Shown here: one piece after another, positions 1 through 11,686 of the stretch
Layout: each line of letters opens with the position of its first letter
Position numbering within the stretch: the stretch's first letter is position 1
NCBI RefSeq assembly: GCF_023898315.1
Contig: NC_064616.1
Span: forward strand, 645,602,974-645,666,973
DNA from: Schistocerca nitens
Lineage: Eukaryota > Arthropoda > Insecta > Orthoptera > Acrididae
Length of the DNA stretch: 64,000 bases
Direction: 5' to 3'
Made by a program: the position numbers and the translations under genes
Notes under the pieces: model-generated
Seen by the model: the letters and a program-made list of their open reading frames with translations, nothing else
Database searches by the model: none
What the model was told of the DNA's origin: nothing

Positions 1-420
1 GATGGGTCAAAAATACATGAAGGTGCTGGGGCTGTGGTAAAGGAATACAGCATAGACCAGAGACCACAACCTCTCTAGGGAAACTGGCCACGGTATTCCA
101 ATCACAGAGATTTGCAATGAGAGTGTGAGAGAAGGAGATTGTATGTTAAGTGCTACAAGGATCACACCTGCACATGACAGGTAAAGAGAAAGAAACTCCT
201 ACATGATGAGGGGGATGAAAGCAAACCACATTTACTCTTCCAATATGAAGCACTGGGGGCCAACGAAATAGAATATAGGGTAATTAATCCCTCAATAAAT
301 TTTATCTAATAAAGCCCTAGTAAAGGATCTCCTATTACTCTTTTAAGGGTACAGGTTGGCTTTAATAGAATTACAAGGAGATAAATTGCACAGTAAATTC
401 AGTTTCAAGGCTCACAAAGG
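1..420 (+). mobile_element. LINE remnant, RNase H end of an I-group-like element
   Basis: Conceptual translation in broken frames gives an RNase H-like start (DGSK, then GAGAVV) followed after a stop by a segment resembling the LG..ATVFQ.E block of LINE RNase H. Around 195-285 comes a Cys-poor tail with leucine-rich stretches as in LINE C-termini. Several stops and frame changes make it a dead relic. It is cut by the left window edge. Family assignment is by motif memory only. Confidence 0.45.
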
Positions 421-1466
421 TGGCCTAACATCACTGTTGGTTAGTCTCCCTGTGTAAATCAAATCAAATTACCCCTAAATACTTATACGATACGACCTGC
501 TCTAGATGCTGACCACAAATCTTCAAATCAGATGCTACCAGATTATTTCTCTTTGTTACAGGTAATATCTTGCACGTCCAACAGCATCGCTAGTGAACAT
601 TCTGATAGTTTTGCTGACCATATCTTACAAATCACTCGTATACATTGCGAACATCAGAGATACTATCTGTACTGGGAATACTACACACCTATTGTCAAAC
701 ACGTGATATTTTTACCACAATGTGTTTTGGTACTATGTTGTAGCATTATGAAGTGCTATAACACAAGTAAACAAATCGATACATTGCAATACTACCCATA
801 CTGACAACCATATAAAAATGTTTATACTGTCCTATAGTGTAACATACCTTAAACCTTCTATGCCATTAGGCATTGTCAAAACTAAAAACTCAGCAGTAAA
901 CACTCACTGTCAGACATAAAACTCTTCCTACTATATCTCATGTTGGCATGTATATTCTCAAGGCCTAGTTGTAAAATAGAGACTCCAAAGTCAACAGTCA
1001 AACAACCATTTGTTCTTGGGTCTTCCCTACACAGTTAATGAGAAAAGACTAATATACAAGACTTTTATAAATATCTGTTGACCAAAATAAACTGGAAATA
1101 CCATGTAACAAAACTTGGTTTGGTCTAAGAGTTGTCTGGGGTAAAAATAAGACAGTTAAATGAACATTTTAATTACAGGAAAGGGCTACTTGAATCTTGT
1201 CACATAGCTGTACAAGGGATCACTGCAAACCCATATTTAAAAATTTGTGTGTGCTTACAGTACCATCCCTATACATATACAAACATGTGTTAATGACAAA
1301 GAACCAATATTGGAGACCTACAAACTAATAGCAACTAAGCAAAAACAACTCGTATTCAAAAACATGTGGCCCACTTGGTTTCATTCTTTATAATCCACTG
1401 CCAACATAAATAAAAAGGCTGGAGAAGGAAACAGCTATGAGAACAGAGTTACAAACATTTCTTGTC
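421..1466. other. AT-rich 5' flank, nothing recognised
   Basis: About 1 kb of AT-rich sequence with only short chance open frames (for example 532-804). I see no exon-like coding, tRNA or repeat signature. Confidence 0.5.
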
Positions 1467-1546
1467 GAGAAGTATCTATAGTGTAAAATGTTAAGAAGTA
1501 TTTCTACAGTGTAAAATGTTGAGAAGTATTTCTACAGTGTGAAATC
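1467..1546. repeat. Three tandem copies of a 27-28 bp unit
   Basis: A unit built on agaagtatttctacagtg plus taaaatgtt occurs three times in a row (about 1467, 1494, 1522). The third copy runs directly into the RTE-like LINE relic, so the repeat lies at that element's 5' junction. Confidence 0.75.
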
Positions 1547-3339
1547 AAACAGAGGTAATGCACAAGTAGGTCTAATAAGAAAATACGAATGTGGGTCACC
1601 TACTATGAATAGCATTATTGTAACCCAGATAAACACAAAGCAAACACCCATTACATTAGAACAAGTTTATATCCCAACTAGTCCCACCACAGATGAAGAT
1701 GAGATTGAAAGAATCTATCATGAGATCAAAGAAATTATTCATGTAGTTCAGGGAGACTAAATTGTGATAGGCGAGTGGAATTTGGTAGTACGAAGAGGAA
1801 GAGAAGGAAAAATGGTAGAAGAATAAGGACTGGGGGAACATAACAAAAGAGGAACCTACCTGGTAGAACTTTGCACAGAGCATAATTTAATCATTGCTAA
1901 CACTTTGTTTTTGAATAATGAAAGGAGGTTGTACACATGGAAGAGACCTGGCGAAATTTGAATATTTCAGTCTGACTACAATGGTAAGATTGAGATTTCA
2001 GAACCACATTTTAAGCTGTAAGACATTTCCAGGGGCACATGTGGCCTCTGACCATAACTTATTGCTTATTAACAGTAGATTAAAACTGAAAAATTTGCAA
2101 AAATCTGGGAAATTAGAGAGATGGGACCTGGTTAAGTTGAAAAAACCAGACGGTTTTGACAGTTTCAGACACAGCATTATGCAATGACTCATTACAATAG
2201 GGGAAAGGAACAGAAGATGGATCAGCAGCTTTGAGAAATGAAATAGTGAAGGAAGCAGAGGAATCAGTATGTTAAAAAGAATAGAACTAGTAGAAATCCT
2301 TGGATTAATTGTTGATAGGAGAAAATATAGAACTGTAGCAAATGTAGCATGCAAAAAGAGAATGCAAGCACCTAAAAATGAGATTCACAAAAAGTACAAA
2401 ATGGATAATCAATATTGCCTAGAGGAAATATGTAAGTGTATAGATGCATGTATAACTAGTGGAAAGAGAGATACTGCCTACGGAAAAATTAAAGAGGCCT
2501 TTGGAGAAAAGAGAAGCGCCTGCATCAATATCAAGGAACTAAGCAAAGAAAGAAAAACTGAAAGGTGGAAGGAATACATAGACAGGCTAGACAAGGGAAA
2601 TGAACTTCAGAGCGATATCACAGAAAGGGAAGAGGAATTAGATGAAGATGAAATAAGAGATATGACACTGTGGGGAGAATTTGATGGAGCACTGAAAATC
2701 TAAATTGAAACAATGCCTCTGGAGTAGACAACATTCTCTCAGAACTGCTGATATCATTGGGAGAGCAAGCCATGACTAAACTGTTCCATTTGGTGTGAGA
2801 GATACACGAAACAGGGAAAATACCCTCCAACCTCAAGAAGAATGTAATAATACCAATTCCAAATAATGCAGGTGCTGACAGGTATGAATATTACCAAACT
2901 ATCAGTTCAATAAGCCTGAATGCAAAATACTGACAAATTATTTACAGAAAAATGGAAAAACTGCTAGAAGCCAACCTTGGGGAAAATCAGTTTAGGTTAT
3001 GGAGAAATGTAGGAACTCATGAAACAGTACTGACTTTATAAGTTTTCTTAGAAGACAGGTTAAGGAAAGGCAAACCTACATTAGGCCTATAGCATTTGCA
3101 GATTTTAAGAAAACTTTTGACAATCTAGACTGGAACATACTCTTCAAAGTCCCGAAAGTACCAGCAGTAAAATACAGGGAGTGAAAGGTTATTTACAAAG
3201 CAAGCGGCAGTTATAAATGTTTAAGTGCATGAAAAATTAAAGGGGAGCAGTGGTTGAGAAGGGAGTGAGACAAGGTTGTAGCCGATTCCTCGCCAATGTC
3301 ATTCGATCTGTATATAGAGCAAGCAGTAAAGGAAGAAAC

Positions 3340-3382
<43 letters not shown>

Positions 3383-4175
3383 TACACCTCAGAGAGAAGA
3401 AATAAAAACTTTGAGCTTTGCCAATGGCTCTAGATTATTTCTGTCAGGGATAGCAAAGGACTTGGAAGGACAGTGGAATGAAACGGACAGTGTCTTGAAA
3501 GGAGGCTGTAAGATGAATATCAACTAAAGTAAAACAAGGTAATGGGATGTAATCACATTAAATAAGGTGATGCTGAGGCAATTAGATTAGGAAACAAGAC
3601 ATTAAAAGTAATATGAGTTTTGCTATTTGGGCAGTAAAATAACTGACAATATGAAATGTAAGACAGGCAATGGCAAGAAAATTGTTTGTAAAAAAAACTG
3701 TTAGTACTGAAGACAGATTTAAGTGTTAGGAAGTCTTTTCTGAATGTACTTGTATGGAGTGTAGCCTTGTATGCAGGTGAAACATGGACGGCATACAGTA
3801 CAGACGAGAAGAGAATAGTAGCTTTTGAAATATGGTTCTGCAGAAGAGTGCTGAAGATTACATGGGTATACCATATAACCAATGATGAGGTACTGAATAG
3901 CATTGAGGAGAAAGAAACAATGTGGCTTAACTCAACTAAAAGAAGGGATCAGTTGACAGGACACATTCCGACATATCGAGGGATCACCAATTTAGTTTTG
4001 GAGGGAAGTGTAGGGGTTAAAGTTTTTGCAGAGAGATCAAGAGACACATATAGTAACCAGGTTCAAAAAGATGAAGTTTGCAGTAATTATTTGTGGATGA
4101 AGAGGCTTGCACAGAATAGAGTAGTATGGAGAGCTGCATCAGTCCCGTCTTCGGACTGAACTAAAAAACAAACAA
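1539..4175 (+). mobile_element. Decayed RTE-like LINE (copy A)
   Basis: This is a 5'-truncated, heavily mutated relative of the RTE-like LINE at 17074-20376. Matching blocks run in the same order: endonuclease (from 1539), the linker (about 2270-2700), the reverse transcriptase and the C-terminal domain (3767-4159). It ends in the same way, with cttcggactgaac followed by an A/C-rich tail. Many stops and frameshifts interrupt the single long frame expected for the family. An AAT microsatellite sits where the RT palm is expected. Divergence from the 17-20 kb copy is large, so this is the older insertion. It lies upstream of the host gene. Confidence 0.85.
3341..3382. repeat. (AAT)n microsatellite
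   Basis: About 14 uninterrupted AAT units lie inside the decayed RTE-like LINE. Confidence 0.95.
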
Positions 4176-4400
4176 ACAATCAGAGAAGGCATTTTGTTAC
4201 AAGATTAGTTGTGATAAATAGAGTGTTGACACGTGCTCATGTTTTCAGCATTGTTATATAATGTGCTCATGTGTGTACACATATCAGAAGTGTAATATTA
4301 CAAAATTAAATGTTCTAAGTATATAACTGATTACACATCTTTTTCATGTTGTAAGCTCCTTGTAGACTAGGTACATGTGGTAATTTTCCAAACCGTAAAC

Positions 4401-4640
4401 AAAGCGAGGTAGTTAAGTCGGTGTTAATGCACTGGCCTTGCATTCAGGAGTAGCACGTTTTGTACACTGTCCAGCCATCCTGACGTGAATTCTCCATAGT
4501 TTACCCAGGATGCTAAGGTGAAGGGGAGGTTCCAGTTGATAAAGCCATTGTCAACTTCCTGCCCTAAATTCCCCTACAGGAAAATGGGAAAAAATCTAGG
4601 GTTTAATGTCCCATTGAAACGATCGTTAAGAGATGTAGCA
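4401..4640 (+). mobile_element. Old tRNA-derived SINE (family S1)
   Basis: The head (ggtagttaagtcggtgttaa, then actggccttgcattcagga) and body (ccatcctgacgtgaattctc ... ggttcc) align position by position with the better-preserved S1 SINE at 62061-62303. It is strongly diverged and its 3' end is unclear. Confidence 0.5.
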
Positions 4641-6036
4641 TGAGCTCAGATTGATTCGAGGATGAGGAAGAAAATTTCAAAGCAATGACCCTGGTATACG
4701 CCTGGAGCAATTTAGGTAAAACATGGAAAATCTACAGTTTGCCAACCACTGCATCACCTCACTTGTTGTGCTGCATAGTATAAGGACAAATAAATCAAAG
4801 ACAATGAATACTTGGTGGGTGATGTACTTTATGTCATTATGAAAATGACTAGTAAGCTATTTTCTTAAATGAAGCAATGAGTTTCACATCACAAGGACAT
4901 ATGTATTGGGTATGCAGTTTAACTAATTAACTAGAGACAGCATTAGGCATGACTGCTTCGCCTTCAACTTCAACTGACAAGATGTACTTCCATACCAGTA
5001 TAAATTTTGCTACTGTTGGTATTTATTTTGAAAGATGTTGGGATATATTTCACAAACAATGCAACTTTTATGTTCTGTATGTTGCATTCTCTGACCACTT
5101 ACTTTAGTCTTTCACAGAGAGTACATATATTGCAAAATAAAGAGTTTCTAAAAATAAATAATCTGCTCTGTTTTATAATATTTTAAGTAGTGCCTCGGCC
5201 ATACCTTTCATAAAGTTGTAGAATTAATCTGATAACCGAGGAAAGTTTCTTGTCTGTCCCAAATAACAAATAATTTTATATATATTTCTCGTATTGACAC
5301 AAAACGTAAAAAAAAGATAAGACGTACAAAGTAAAACGTCACAGGACTATAGTAAACACGAAAAGTAGTTTGGTCAATTATTAGTATGCACTGATTTATA
5401 ATCACATGACAGTCCTGACGAATACCTGAGAAATGAAAATCAGATTCCACTGTAATCAATATGACGTTTCAATACTAGCAATGCGCGCACTATATTACTA
5501 AATTACAAGAAATAAAACTTACTTCTGTATAATCAACCAATAAAAAAAGGATAGCTATTTACTACGTAGGCAAAGATTAACGATCAGAATTTGGCACAGA
5601 TTAGAGGCGGACGAATTAATCGTAGGCGCAAAAAATATATTGACCTTAAAATGTTAGCTAATAGGCATCACTTTGTTAAAACTAAAAAATCTATTAGCAA
5701 TACGAAATTATTTGTTTCTTTATTATAAAATTAAACAGACATAGAGTAGGTGAATCAACAAAATTGATTGTTAAGAGCAAATTTGAAATATGTTAAAACA
5801 TAAGTGGCTGTCAGTAATATTTTAAAATTAAGGAAGTATGTAACAACCTGAATGTTATGGTTTAATTTAGTGTTTCCTCCAAACAGTTTGTCACGTTGGT
5901 AGTGGTTCAAAGCTTCGAATTACGTTTACTGTGGTCACGTTGTTTGTAAACATTGTGATTAGTGAACATCTGTGAGTTGTGTGCATGTGGGAAGTGGGTG
6001 TATAAAGTTTATGACACTTGTTATGTTAAGAATACA
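4641..6036 (+). promoter_or_regulatory. Immediate 5' flank and probable promoter/5' UTR of the ACAD9-like gene
   Basis: AT-rich, TE-poor DNA leads up to the start codon. I see no convincing TATA box or CpG-rich core, and the transcription start cannot be placed from sequence. An in-frame upstream ATG at 5962 would add 25 residues rich in Cys and Tyr that do not look like a mitochondrial presequence, so I treat it as 5' UTR. Confidence 0.3.
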
Positions 6037-6328
6037 ATGATGAGCTTTAGTAAGTTGCGACACTTGTCGCGAAGAGTAATCAGTTCGTCTCGGGTATCAC
6101 GTCAGCTGTCTCAAAAACTTACGGAAGATGCTGTTAGTGCAAAAACTGATACCGTTACTGAGGCTCAAATAAGTGGAAAGCCGAAATTAGACAGACCACC
6201 ATTCGTGAAGGGCTTATTTTTAGGACATTTCGACGCTAATGTTCTAACGTATCCAGAAGTTTTGGACAAAGAAGAATTGCAGTCTCTTAATGAACTCGTG
6301 GCACCCGTCGAACGGTTTTTCTCCGAAG
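6037..6328 (+). CDS. ACAD9: Mitochondrial acyl-CoA dehydrogenase, ACAD9-like, coding exon 1
   Basis: Codes for 97 residues plus one base. The N-terminus starts MMSFSKLRHLSRRV and is rich in Arg and Ser with no acidic residue for about 28 positions, as in mitochondrial targeting peptides. The region PPFVKGLFLGHFDANVLTYP through ELVAPVERFFSE matches the segment before the catalytic fold in ACAD9/VLCAD-type dehydrogenases. The exon ends at a good donor (GAAG then gtgggtga), leaving phase 1; the exon at 52558 supplies the other two bases to make Val. ACAD9 acts at the inner mitochondrial membrane in complex I assembly and long-chain acyl-CoA oxidation (family knowledge). The start at 6037 was chosen over 5962 because the presequence begins there. 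VLCAD is the alternative, but exon 2 favours ACAD9. Confidence 0.85.
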
Positions 6329-6918
6329 GTGGGTGAAAAATGTAGAACGAACGAATACATGCGACTCTTTGAGATGCTTTTACAGTAGCATTCACTATCT
6401 AAATATCCAGTTCGAGGATACCATAAACTCTCATTCGTTTGTTTTGTCAATTGCGATGGTAAAACAGTGTTTACTTGCTTTACTGTTGCAATTGGACTTA
6501 GTGTGTGTAACATGCCTGTCACCCAAGGAATCCTAAAATTATGATTCATATTTTTCTTGGCTTATGTACTAAGTGCCGTGAAATAATGTGTCGATAAGAT
6601 CAGTGCCAGCTATATAACAAATATTCGCATTACGTCTCAAACCGTACTGATAAGATACCTTAAATTGTGTGGTCGAGGATACTCTGTGTAGCATTAAGAT
6701 TTCCCCTCTTTTGAGTTCCGTCCACAAATGTTTCGGGTCAGTAATGACGCGGTAATATTAGATATAAGCTCGATTTTCGGATCAGTGGAAGCGTCCAATT
6801 CCACCCGTCTGCTTTGCCTCATGACACAATGATGTTGTGTGTGACGTCCGTACGCCGCGGAGTTTTTGACTTGGTTGTGTTTGTAGATGTGGTGGTGTGG
6901 TTGGTGGTGGGAAATACA

Positions 6919-8114
6919 GAAGCGTCCGACTCCATCCGTCTGCTATGACCCATGACGTCACAAATATGGCGGAAACGACCATAGGCTGCGACTCCAATAT
7001 GGCGCCTATGACGTCTTTATGTAAACATGACCACAAACACGAAAATACATTGAAAAACCACCATAAAAAAAACTAACGGGACAAGCGTGGGAAATTAGGG
7101 ATTTTTGGCTGGGGACAAAGTAAATATAAACAAATTTAGACACACACCACCATACCAAACCACACAAAACGACGAAAAAAAACCAACAACACAAAACTCC
7201 CCAAATTTCATTAAACACAATATTCTCTGTAATCGGACACTTCCATTGACCTATATAGCTCAACAGCAACTCCTGATACTGGAACACCCACAGGAACCAC
7301 ACATTGGAATCGAACACTTCCCTTGACCTATATAGGTCAACAAAAACTGCCGATATCAAATCATAAAACGCAAAACTACAACCACGTCCACAACCATAAC
7401 TACCTCAAAAAACACAACAAACCAACCAAATTTGAATTGAACACTTCCCTTGACCCGTTATCCTTACGACATCTCCACATACAGCCGTCCCTGGTCCGAG
7501 AAGCTGGAACTTTAGTAAGCCTCATTTCTTCATGACACACTGAACACTTCACGACTTCATCCAAAAATCCGAATAGTTGAAGAAATTTTACTAGAGACGA
7601 CGCACTGTCCCCCATCATCGCCGTCTACCGAAAACTGTTGACCTTGTCAGTCATATCCATTCCTACCAAAGACATAAACAAAGCAATTTACCAAAATTCA
7701 CACATGGCGAACAGAAAAAAAACTACAATAACGTCGACATAATAAAACCAAAATCGTTAACTCACCAAAAAATATTCCACTGAAAGCACAGTCATGACCG
7801 ATAACACACACGTGCAATACTACCACGCAAATGAACCCCATACGCCACATAACACATTACCCATAAACATACCACTGGAGAGAACCACTGGCCACAACAA
7901 TAAGCCATCTATAAACACACCACTCACGCAAACTAAACCCAAAACATCACCTAACACACAACACATAAACACACCACCAGAGAGCACCACCATTCACATC
8001 AAAATGACACCTACAAACACACCACTCTCACAAACTAAACTCCGCACCATTGTGACATCACACAACACAACAGCCTTACGTCACAGGTCAAAACCAATGG
8101 GTGGAATTGGATGC
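6919..8114 (-). mobile_element. Small Merlin-like derivative (M1) nested in M2
   Basis: It has its own pair of ends: GAAGCGTCCGACTCCATCC at 6919 and, inverted, ggtggaattggatgctt at about 8098-8114. On the minus strand at 7400-7618 it keeps the N-terminal part of a Merlin-type transposase: a LVKFLQLFGFLDE helix, then KCSVCHEEMRLT and a WRCR motif typical of the zinc ribbon of this family. The DDE core is missing, so it is a deletion derivative moved in trans. The flanking M2 sequence resumes after it when compared with M3. Confidence 0.6.
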
Positions 8115-8619
8115 TTGCCGAGTTCAATGTGTCGTACTGGATTCATTTGAGGTTCGCTTGTGGTTGTGGTAACACAGTTTTGAGTTTACGTAGGCACTTT
8201 TGTTAGGATTTATTAGTTTCATTTTTGCTGTGCTATAGGTATGGCAATGACAGTGAAATTCATAAGCATATCATTGCGTTCGGAGATGGGTGAAGATATG
8301 ATGTCTGTCGTAAAATTTCTGCAGATGTTTGGTCTGATTGCAGAATATGTTAGGTGGGGTCGACTGAAGCATCCGATCTCACCCGTTGGCGCGATAATAT
8401 CTGGCGGTTGATTAGTCACAGTACGTGGTTCGAGAAATATAGGTTGGCTATGAGAGAGATTGTTTTGTTTAGTTATTATTTTTATTATAGGTCCTCTATA
8501 AGTTTTTGTACGCATGAGAAGTAGTGAGTGAGAGAACTGTTTTGGAGTGGTTGTTTTGTCAAGAGGTCTATTCAGAGTACGTCAAGTAGAGGGGGAAGTT
8601 GGTTGGGTCGGGGGTGGTT

Positions 8620-9081
8620 GTTGAAATTGATGGGTCACAGTTTGGCAAGAGGAAGTATGGGACGGGCAGCTCTCGGGCTGATTTGTGGGTGTGGGGGGAT
8701 TGTTATATTGGTGGCTGGATATGCTGATTGTGTTTTTAAGGTTTTGCGAGGTCGTAGTGAGAGGGAATTCGTGCGTTTGATTGGGAATATATTGAGGAGG
8801 ATAGCACTATAGTTTCTGATGCATTTTCGTCTGATAGGGAATCGGGGAAGAGGGGTTATAATGATTTAGCAGTTAATCACAGTATTACGTGTAAGTATTA
8901 TGAAACTGGGGCTTGTACTAACACGATAGAGGGGTTTTGGGGTGGAAGGGGGCGATTAAATCAGTGTTATAGGAAGAGGCGCTCTTCCAAACTGCAACCT
9001 CATTTAGATGAGTATTGCTGGCAGAAGAGTGCCCTGAGAGTTCTGGGGTTGTGGGTAGGATTTATAGGCCGAGGGTGGTGA
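8620..9081 (+). pseudogene. Merlin-like transposase catalytic core, frameshifted
   Basis: First catalytic Asp in EIDGSQFGKRKY (8629), second in TIVSDAFSS, and the Glu in TNTIEGFWG, ending at a stop at 9079-9081. The middle stretch (GYADCVF through SEREFV) is readable only in another frame, so at least two compensating frameshifts are present. All three catalytic positions survive in the DNA but not in one frame. Superfamily assignment rests on these motifs. Confidence 0.65.
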
Positions 9082-9326
9082 GTTAATGGGGTTGTGTGTG
9101 TGGTTTTTGGAGAGGGAGGTTGGGGGTATTGTTTGTGGGGGTGGGTTTAATGGGCAAGTTATGGTTTGAGAGGGTGATTTGAGATTATATTGGAGAGGAC
9201 CAGTTTGGTTGGAGTTTTAAGGTGTGACTGACTTTGGTTAATTTTAGTGTCATTTCTTTGTTGCTGGTTTGTTTGTGGGTGTGATTTGGATGGTTTGAGG
9301 TTGGTTTATGGGTGGCAGGTTGTGGA

Positions 9327-9330
<4 letters not shown>

Positions 9331-9412
<82 letters not shown>
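9331..9412. repeat. Compound microsatellite (TG)n(AG)n
   Basis: About 19 TG units pass directly into about 22 AG units, within M2 downstream of its transposase remnant. Confidence 0.97.
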
Positions 9413-9417
<5 letters not shown>

Positions 9418-9633
9418 CATCATACATGGTATTGGCGGAGGCTGTTGTTGGTAAGTAATTTTTGTTTTGGTTTTATTCTGTAGTAATTGTGAAGTTTTGT
9501 TGTTGTATATTTATGGTGTGTTGATTGTGTTTTAATTGACATTGTGAGTATGGTGTTTTTGAGATTTTGGTTCAACTTTCTGGAGTTGTAGGTGTTGGTT
9601 TCTTGGAATCTTTAGCTGTGGATGATCTATATA

Positions 9634-11055
9634 CACTCCTGGAAATGGAAAAAAGAACACATTGACACCGGTGTGTCAGACCCACCATACTTGCTCCGGA
9701 CACTGCGAGAGGGCTGTACAAGCAATGATCACACGCACGGCACAGCGGACACACCAGGAACCGCGGTGTTGGCCGTCGAATGGCGCTAGCTGCGCAACAT
9801 TTGTGCACCGCCGCCATCAGTGTCAGCCAGTTTGCCATGGCATACGGAGCTCCATCGCAGTCTTTAACACTGGTAGCATGCCGCGACAGCGTGGACGTGA
9901 ACCGTATGTGCAGTTGATGGACTTTGAGTGAGGGCGTATAGTGGGCATGCGGGAGGCCGGGTGGACGTACCGCCGAATTGCTCAACACGTGGGGCGTGAG
10001 GTCTCCACAGTACACCGATGTTGTCGCCAGTGGTCGGCGGAAGGTGCACATGCCCGTCGACCTGGGACCGGACCGCAGCGACGCACGGATGCACGCCAAG
10101 ACCGTAGGATCCTACGCAGTGCCGTAGGGGACCGCACCGCCACTTCCCAGCAAATTAGTAACACTGTTGCTCCTGGGGTATCGGCGAGGACCATTCGCAA
10201 CCGTCTCCATGAAGCTGGGCTATGGTCCCGCACACCGTTAGGCCGTCTTCCGCTCACGCCCCAACATCGTGCAGCCCGCCTCCAGTGGTGTCGCGACAGG
10301 CGTGAATGGAGAGACGAATGGAGACGTGTCATCTTCAGCAATGAGAGTCGCTTCTGCCTTGTTGCCAATGATGGTCGTATGCGTGTTTGGCGCCGTGCAG
10401 GTGAGCGCCACAATCAGGACTGCATACGACCGAGGCACACAGGGCCAACACCCGGCATCATGGTGTGGGGAGCGATCTCCTACACTGGCCGTACACCACT
10501 GGTGATCGTCGAGGGGACACTGAATAGTGCACGGTACATCCAAACCGTCATCGAACCCATCGTTCTACCATTCCTAGACCGGCAAGCGAAATTGCTGTTC
10601 CAACAGGACAATGCACGTCCGCATGTATCCCGTGCCACCCAACGTGCTCTAGAAGGTGTAAGTCAACTACCCTGGCCAGCAAGATCTCCAGATCTGTCCC
10701 CCATTGAGCATGTTTGGGACTGGATGAAGTGTCGTCTCACGCGGTCTGCACGTCCAGCACGAACGCTGGTCCAACTGAGGCGCCAGGTGGAAATGGCATG
10801 GCAAGCCGTTCCACAGGACTACATCCAGCATCTCTACGATCGTCTCCATGGGAGAATAGCAGCCTGCATTGCTGCGAAAGGTGGATATACACTGTACTAG
10901 TGCCGACATTGTGCATGCTCTGTTGCCTGTGTCTATGTGCCTGTGGTTCTGTCAGTGTGATCATGTGATGTATCTGACCCCAGGAATGTGTCAATAAAGT
11001 TTCCCCTTCCTGGGACAATGAATTCACGGTGTTCTTATTTCAATTTCCAGGAGTG
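9634..11055 (+). mobile_element. Tc1-like DNA transposon, copy 1 (1,422 bp)
   Basis: Terminal inverted repeats of 27 bp with two mismatches begin CACTCCTGGAAAT, with TA on both sides (9632-9633 and 11056-11057). It is the same length as the copies at 35642 and 46286 and nearly identical to them. Inserted in a ctatatagg motif of the Merlin copy M2. Non-autonomous: see the transposase pseudogene. Confidence 0.95.
9878..10900 (+). pseudogene. Tc1-like transposase, inactivated copy 1
   Basis: Corresponds to the 340-residue transposase of the other two copies, starting MPRQRGREPY. Codon 18 is TGA (9929-9931) where the other copies have CGA (Arg). The first catalytic Asp, in FSDESRF of the intact copies (residue 155), is Asn here (FSNESRF). 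The second Asp (QQDNARPH) and the Glu (SPIEHVW) remain. Either change alone should abolish activity. A further open frame starts at the Met codon at 9941, but it lacks part of the DNA-binding region. Confidence 0.92.
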
Positions 11056-11139
11056 TAGGTCAAAGGTAATGTCAAGTTCCACTCTTGGGAGTTGTAGGAG
11101 TTGGGTTCTTTGTATTGATAGCTGCAGTTGAGTGATATA

Positions 11140-11464
11140 AAAAAGCTCCGTCTTTAGGCCACAAGTGGCCCTTCCGGGACCGTCCGGCCGCCGTGTCATC
11201 TTCCGAGGAGGATGCGGATAAGGAGGGGCGTGTGGTCAGCACACCGCACTCCCGACCGTTAGGACGGTATTCTTTGACCGAAGCCGCTACTAATCGGTCG
11301 AGTAGCTCCTCAATTGGCATCACGAGGCTGAGTGCACCCCGAAAAATGGCAACAGCACATGGCGGCGGGATGGTGACCCATCCAAGCGCCGGCCACGCCC
11401 GACAGCGCTTAACTTCGGTGATCTCACGGGAACCGGTGTAGCCACTGCGGCAAGGCCGTTGCCC
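11140..11464 (-). mobile_element. 5S rRNA-derived SINE, copy 1
   Basis: Flanked by an exact 14-bp duplication AGTTGAGTGATATA (11126-11139 and 11465-11478). Read on the minus strand, the first 120 bases follow 5S rRNA (ACCGGTTCCCGTGAGATC, ACCGAAGTTAAGCGCTGTC, GCGCTTGGATGGGT), which carries the internal Pol III promoter. Then come a body of about 200 bases and a T-run at the 3' end. It belongs to the SINE3-type class of 5S-headed SINEs; the 5S part is diverged and not a working rRNA gene. Confidence 0.93.
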
Positions 11465-11686
11465 AGTTGAGTGATATAGGTCAAGGGAAATTTCAGATTC
11501 TATCACATTAGTTTCATTTTATTTTTGGAGTGTGACATTACTGTCATTTTTGTTATTTTGCATTTGTTGGCATGTATACGTAGTGACTTCTTTGTCGCCA
11601 TTTTGACCTGACTGTCACTGAAAGTTGCGGTTTCCAACTTATTGGTGACATTGTGGATCAAAGTAGATTGGTGGAACCGGGCCCTT

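Larger units (their letters stand above)
6787..11686 (+). mobile_element. Merlin-like DNA transposon, copy M2, broken
   Basis: The left end reads GAAGCGTCCAATTCCACC; the right end (about 11652-11686), read in reverse, gives GAAGGGCCCGGTTCCACC, an imperfect terminal inverted repeat. Between them is a decayed transposase of the ISXO2/IS1595 (Merlin) DDE type: VEIDGSQFGKRKYGTG near 8620, TIVSDAF near 8805, and VNHS followed by ACTNTIEGFWG near 8870-8945, in shifting frames. About 60-bp subterminal units (ttgagctatataggtcaagg type) precede the right end. Insertions inside it are a smaller Merlin derivative (6919-8114), a Tc1-like element (9634-11055) and a 5S-derived SINE (11140-11464). I could not find a matching target duplication. 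Confidence 0.65.

Noticed and set aside
5962-6036. Upstream ATG of the ACAD9-like gene as the true start
   Set aside because: The added 25 residues are Cys/Tyr-rich and acidic-containing, unlike a mitochondrial presequence, which begins well at 6037.
9185-9427. 80-codon frame with Ser-Leu and His-Thr repeats
   Set aside because: Translation of the TG/AG microsatellite.
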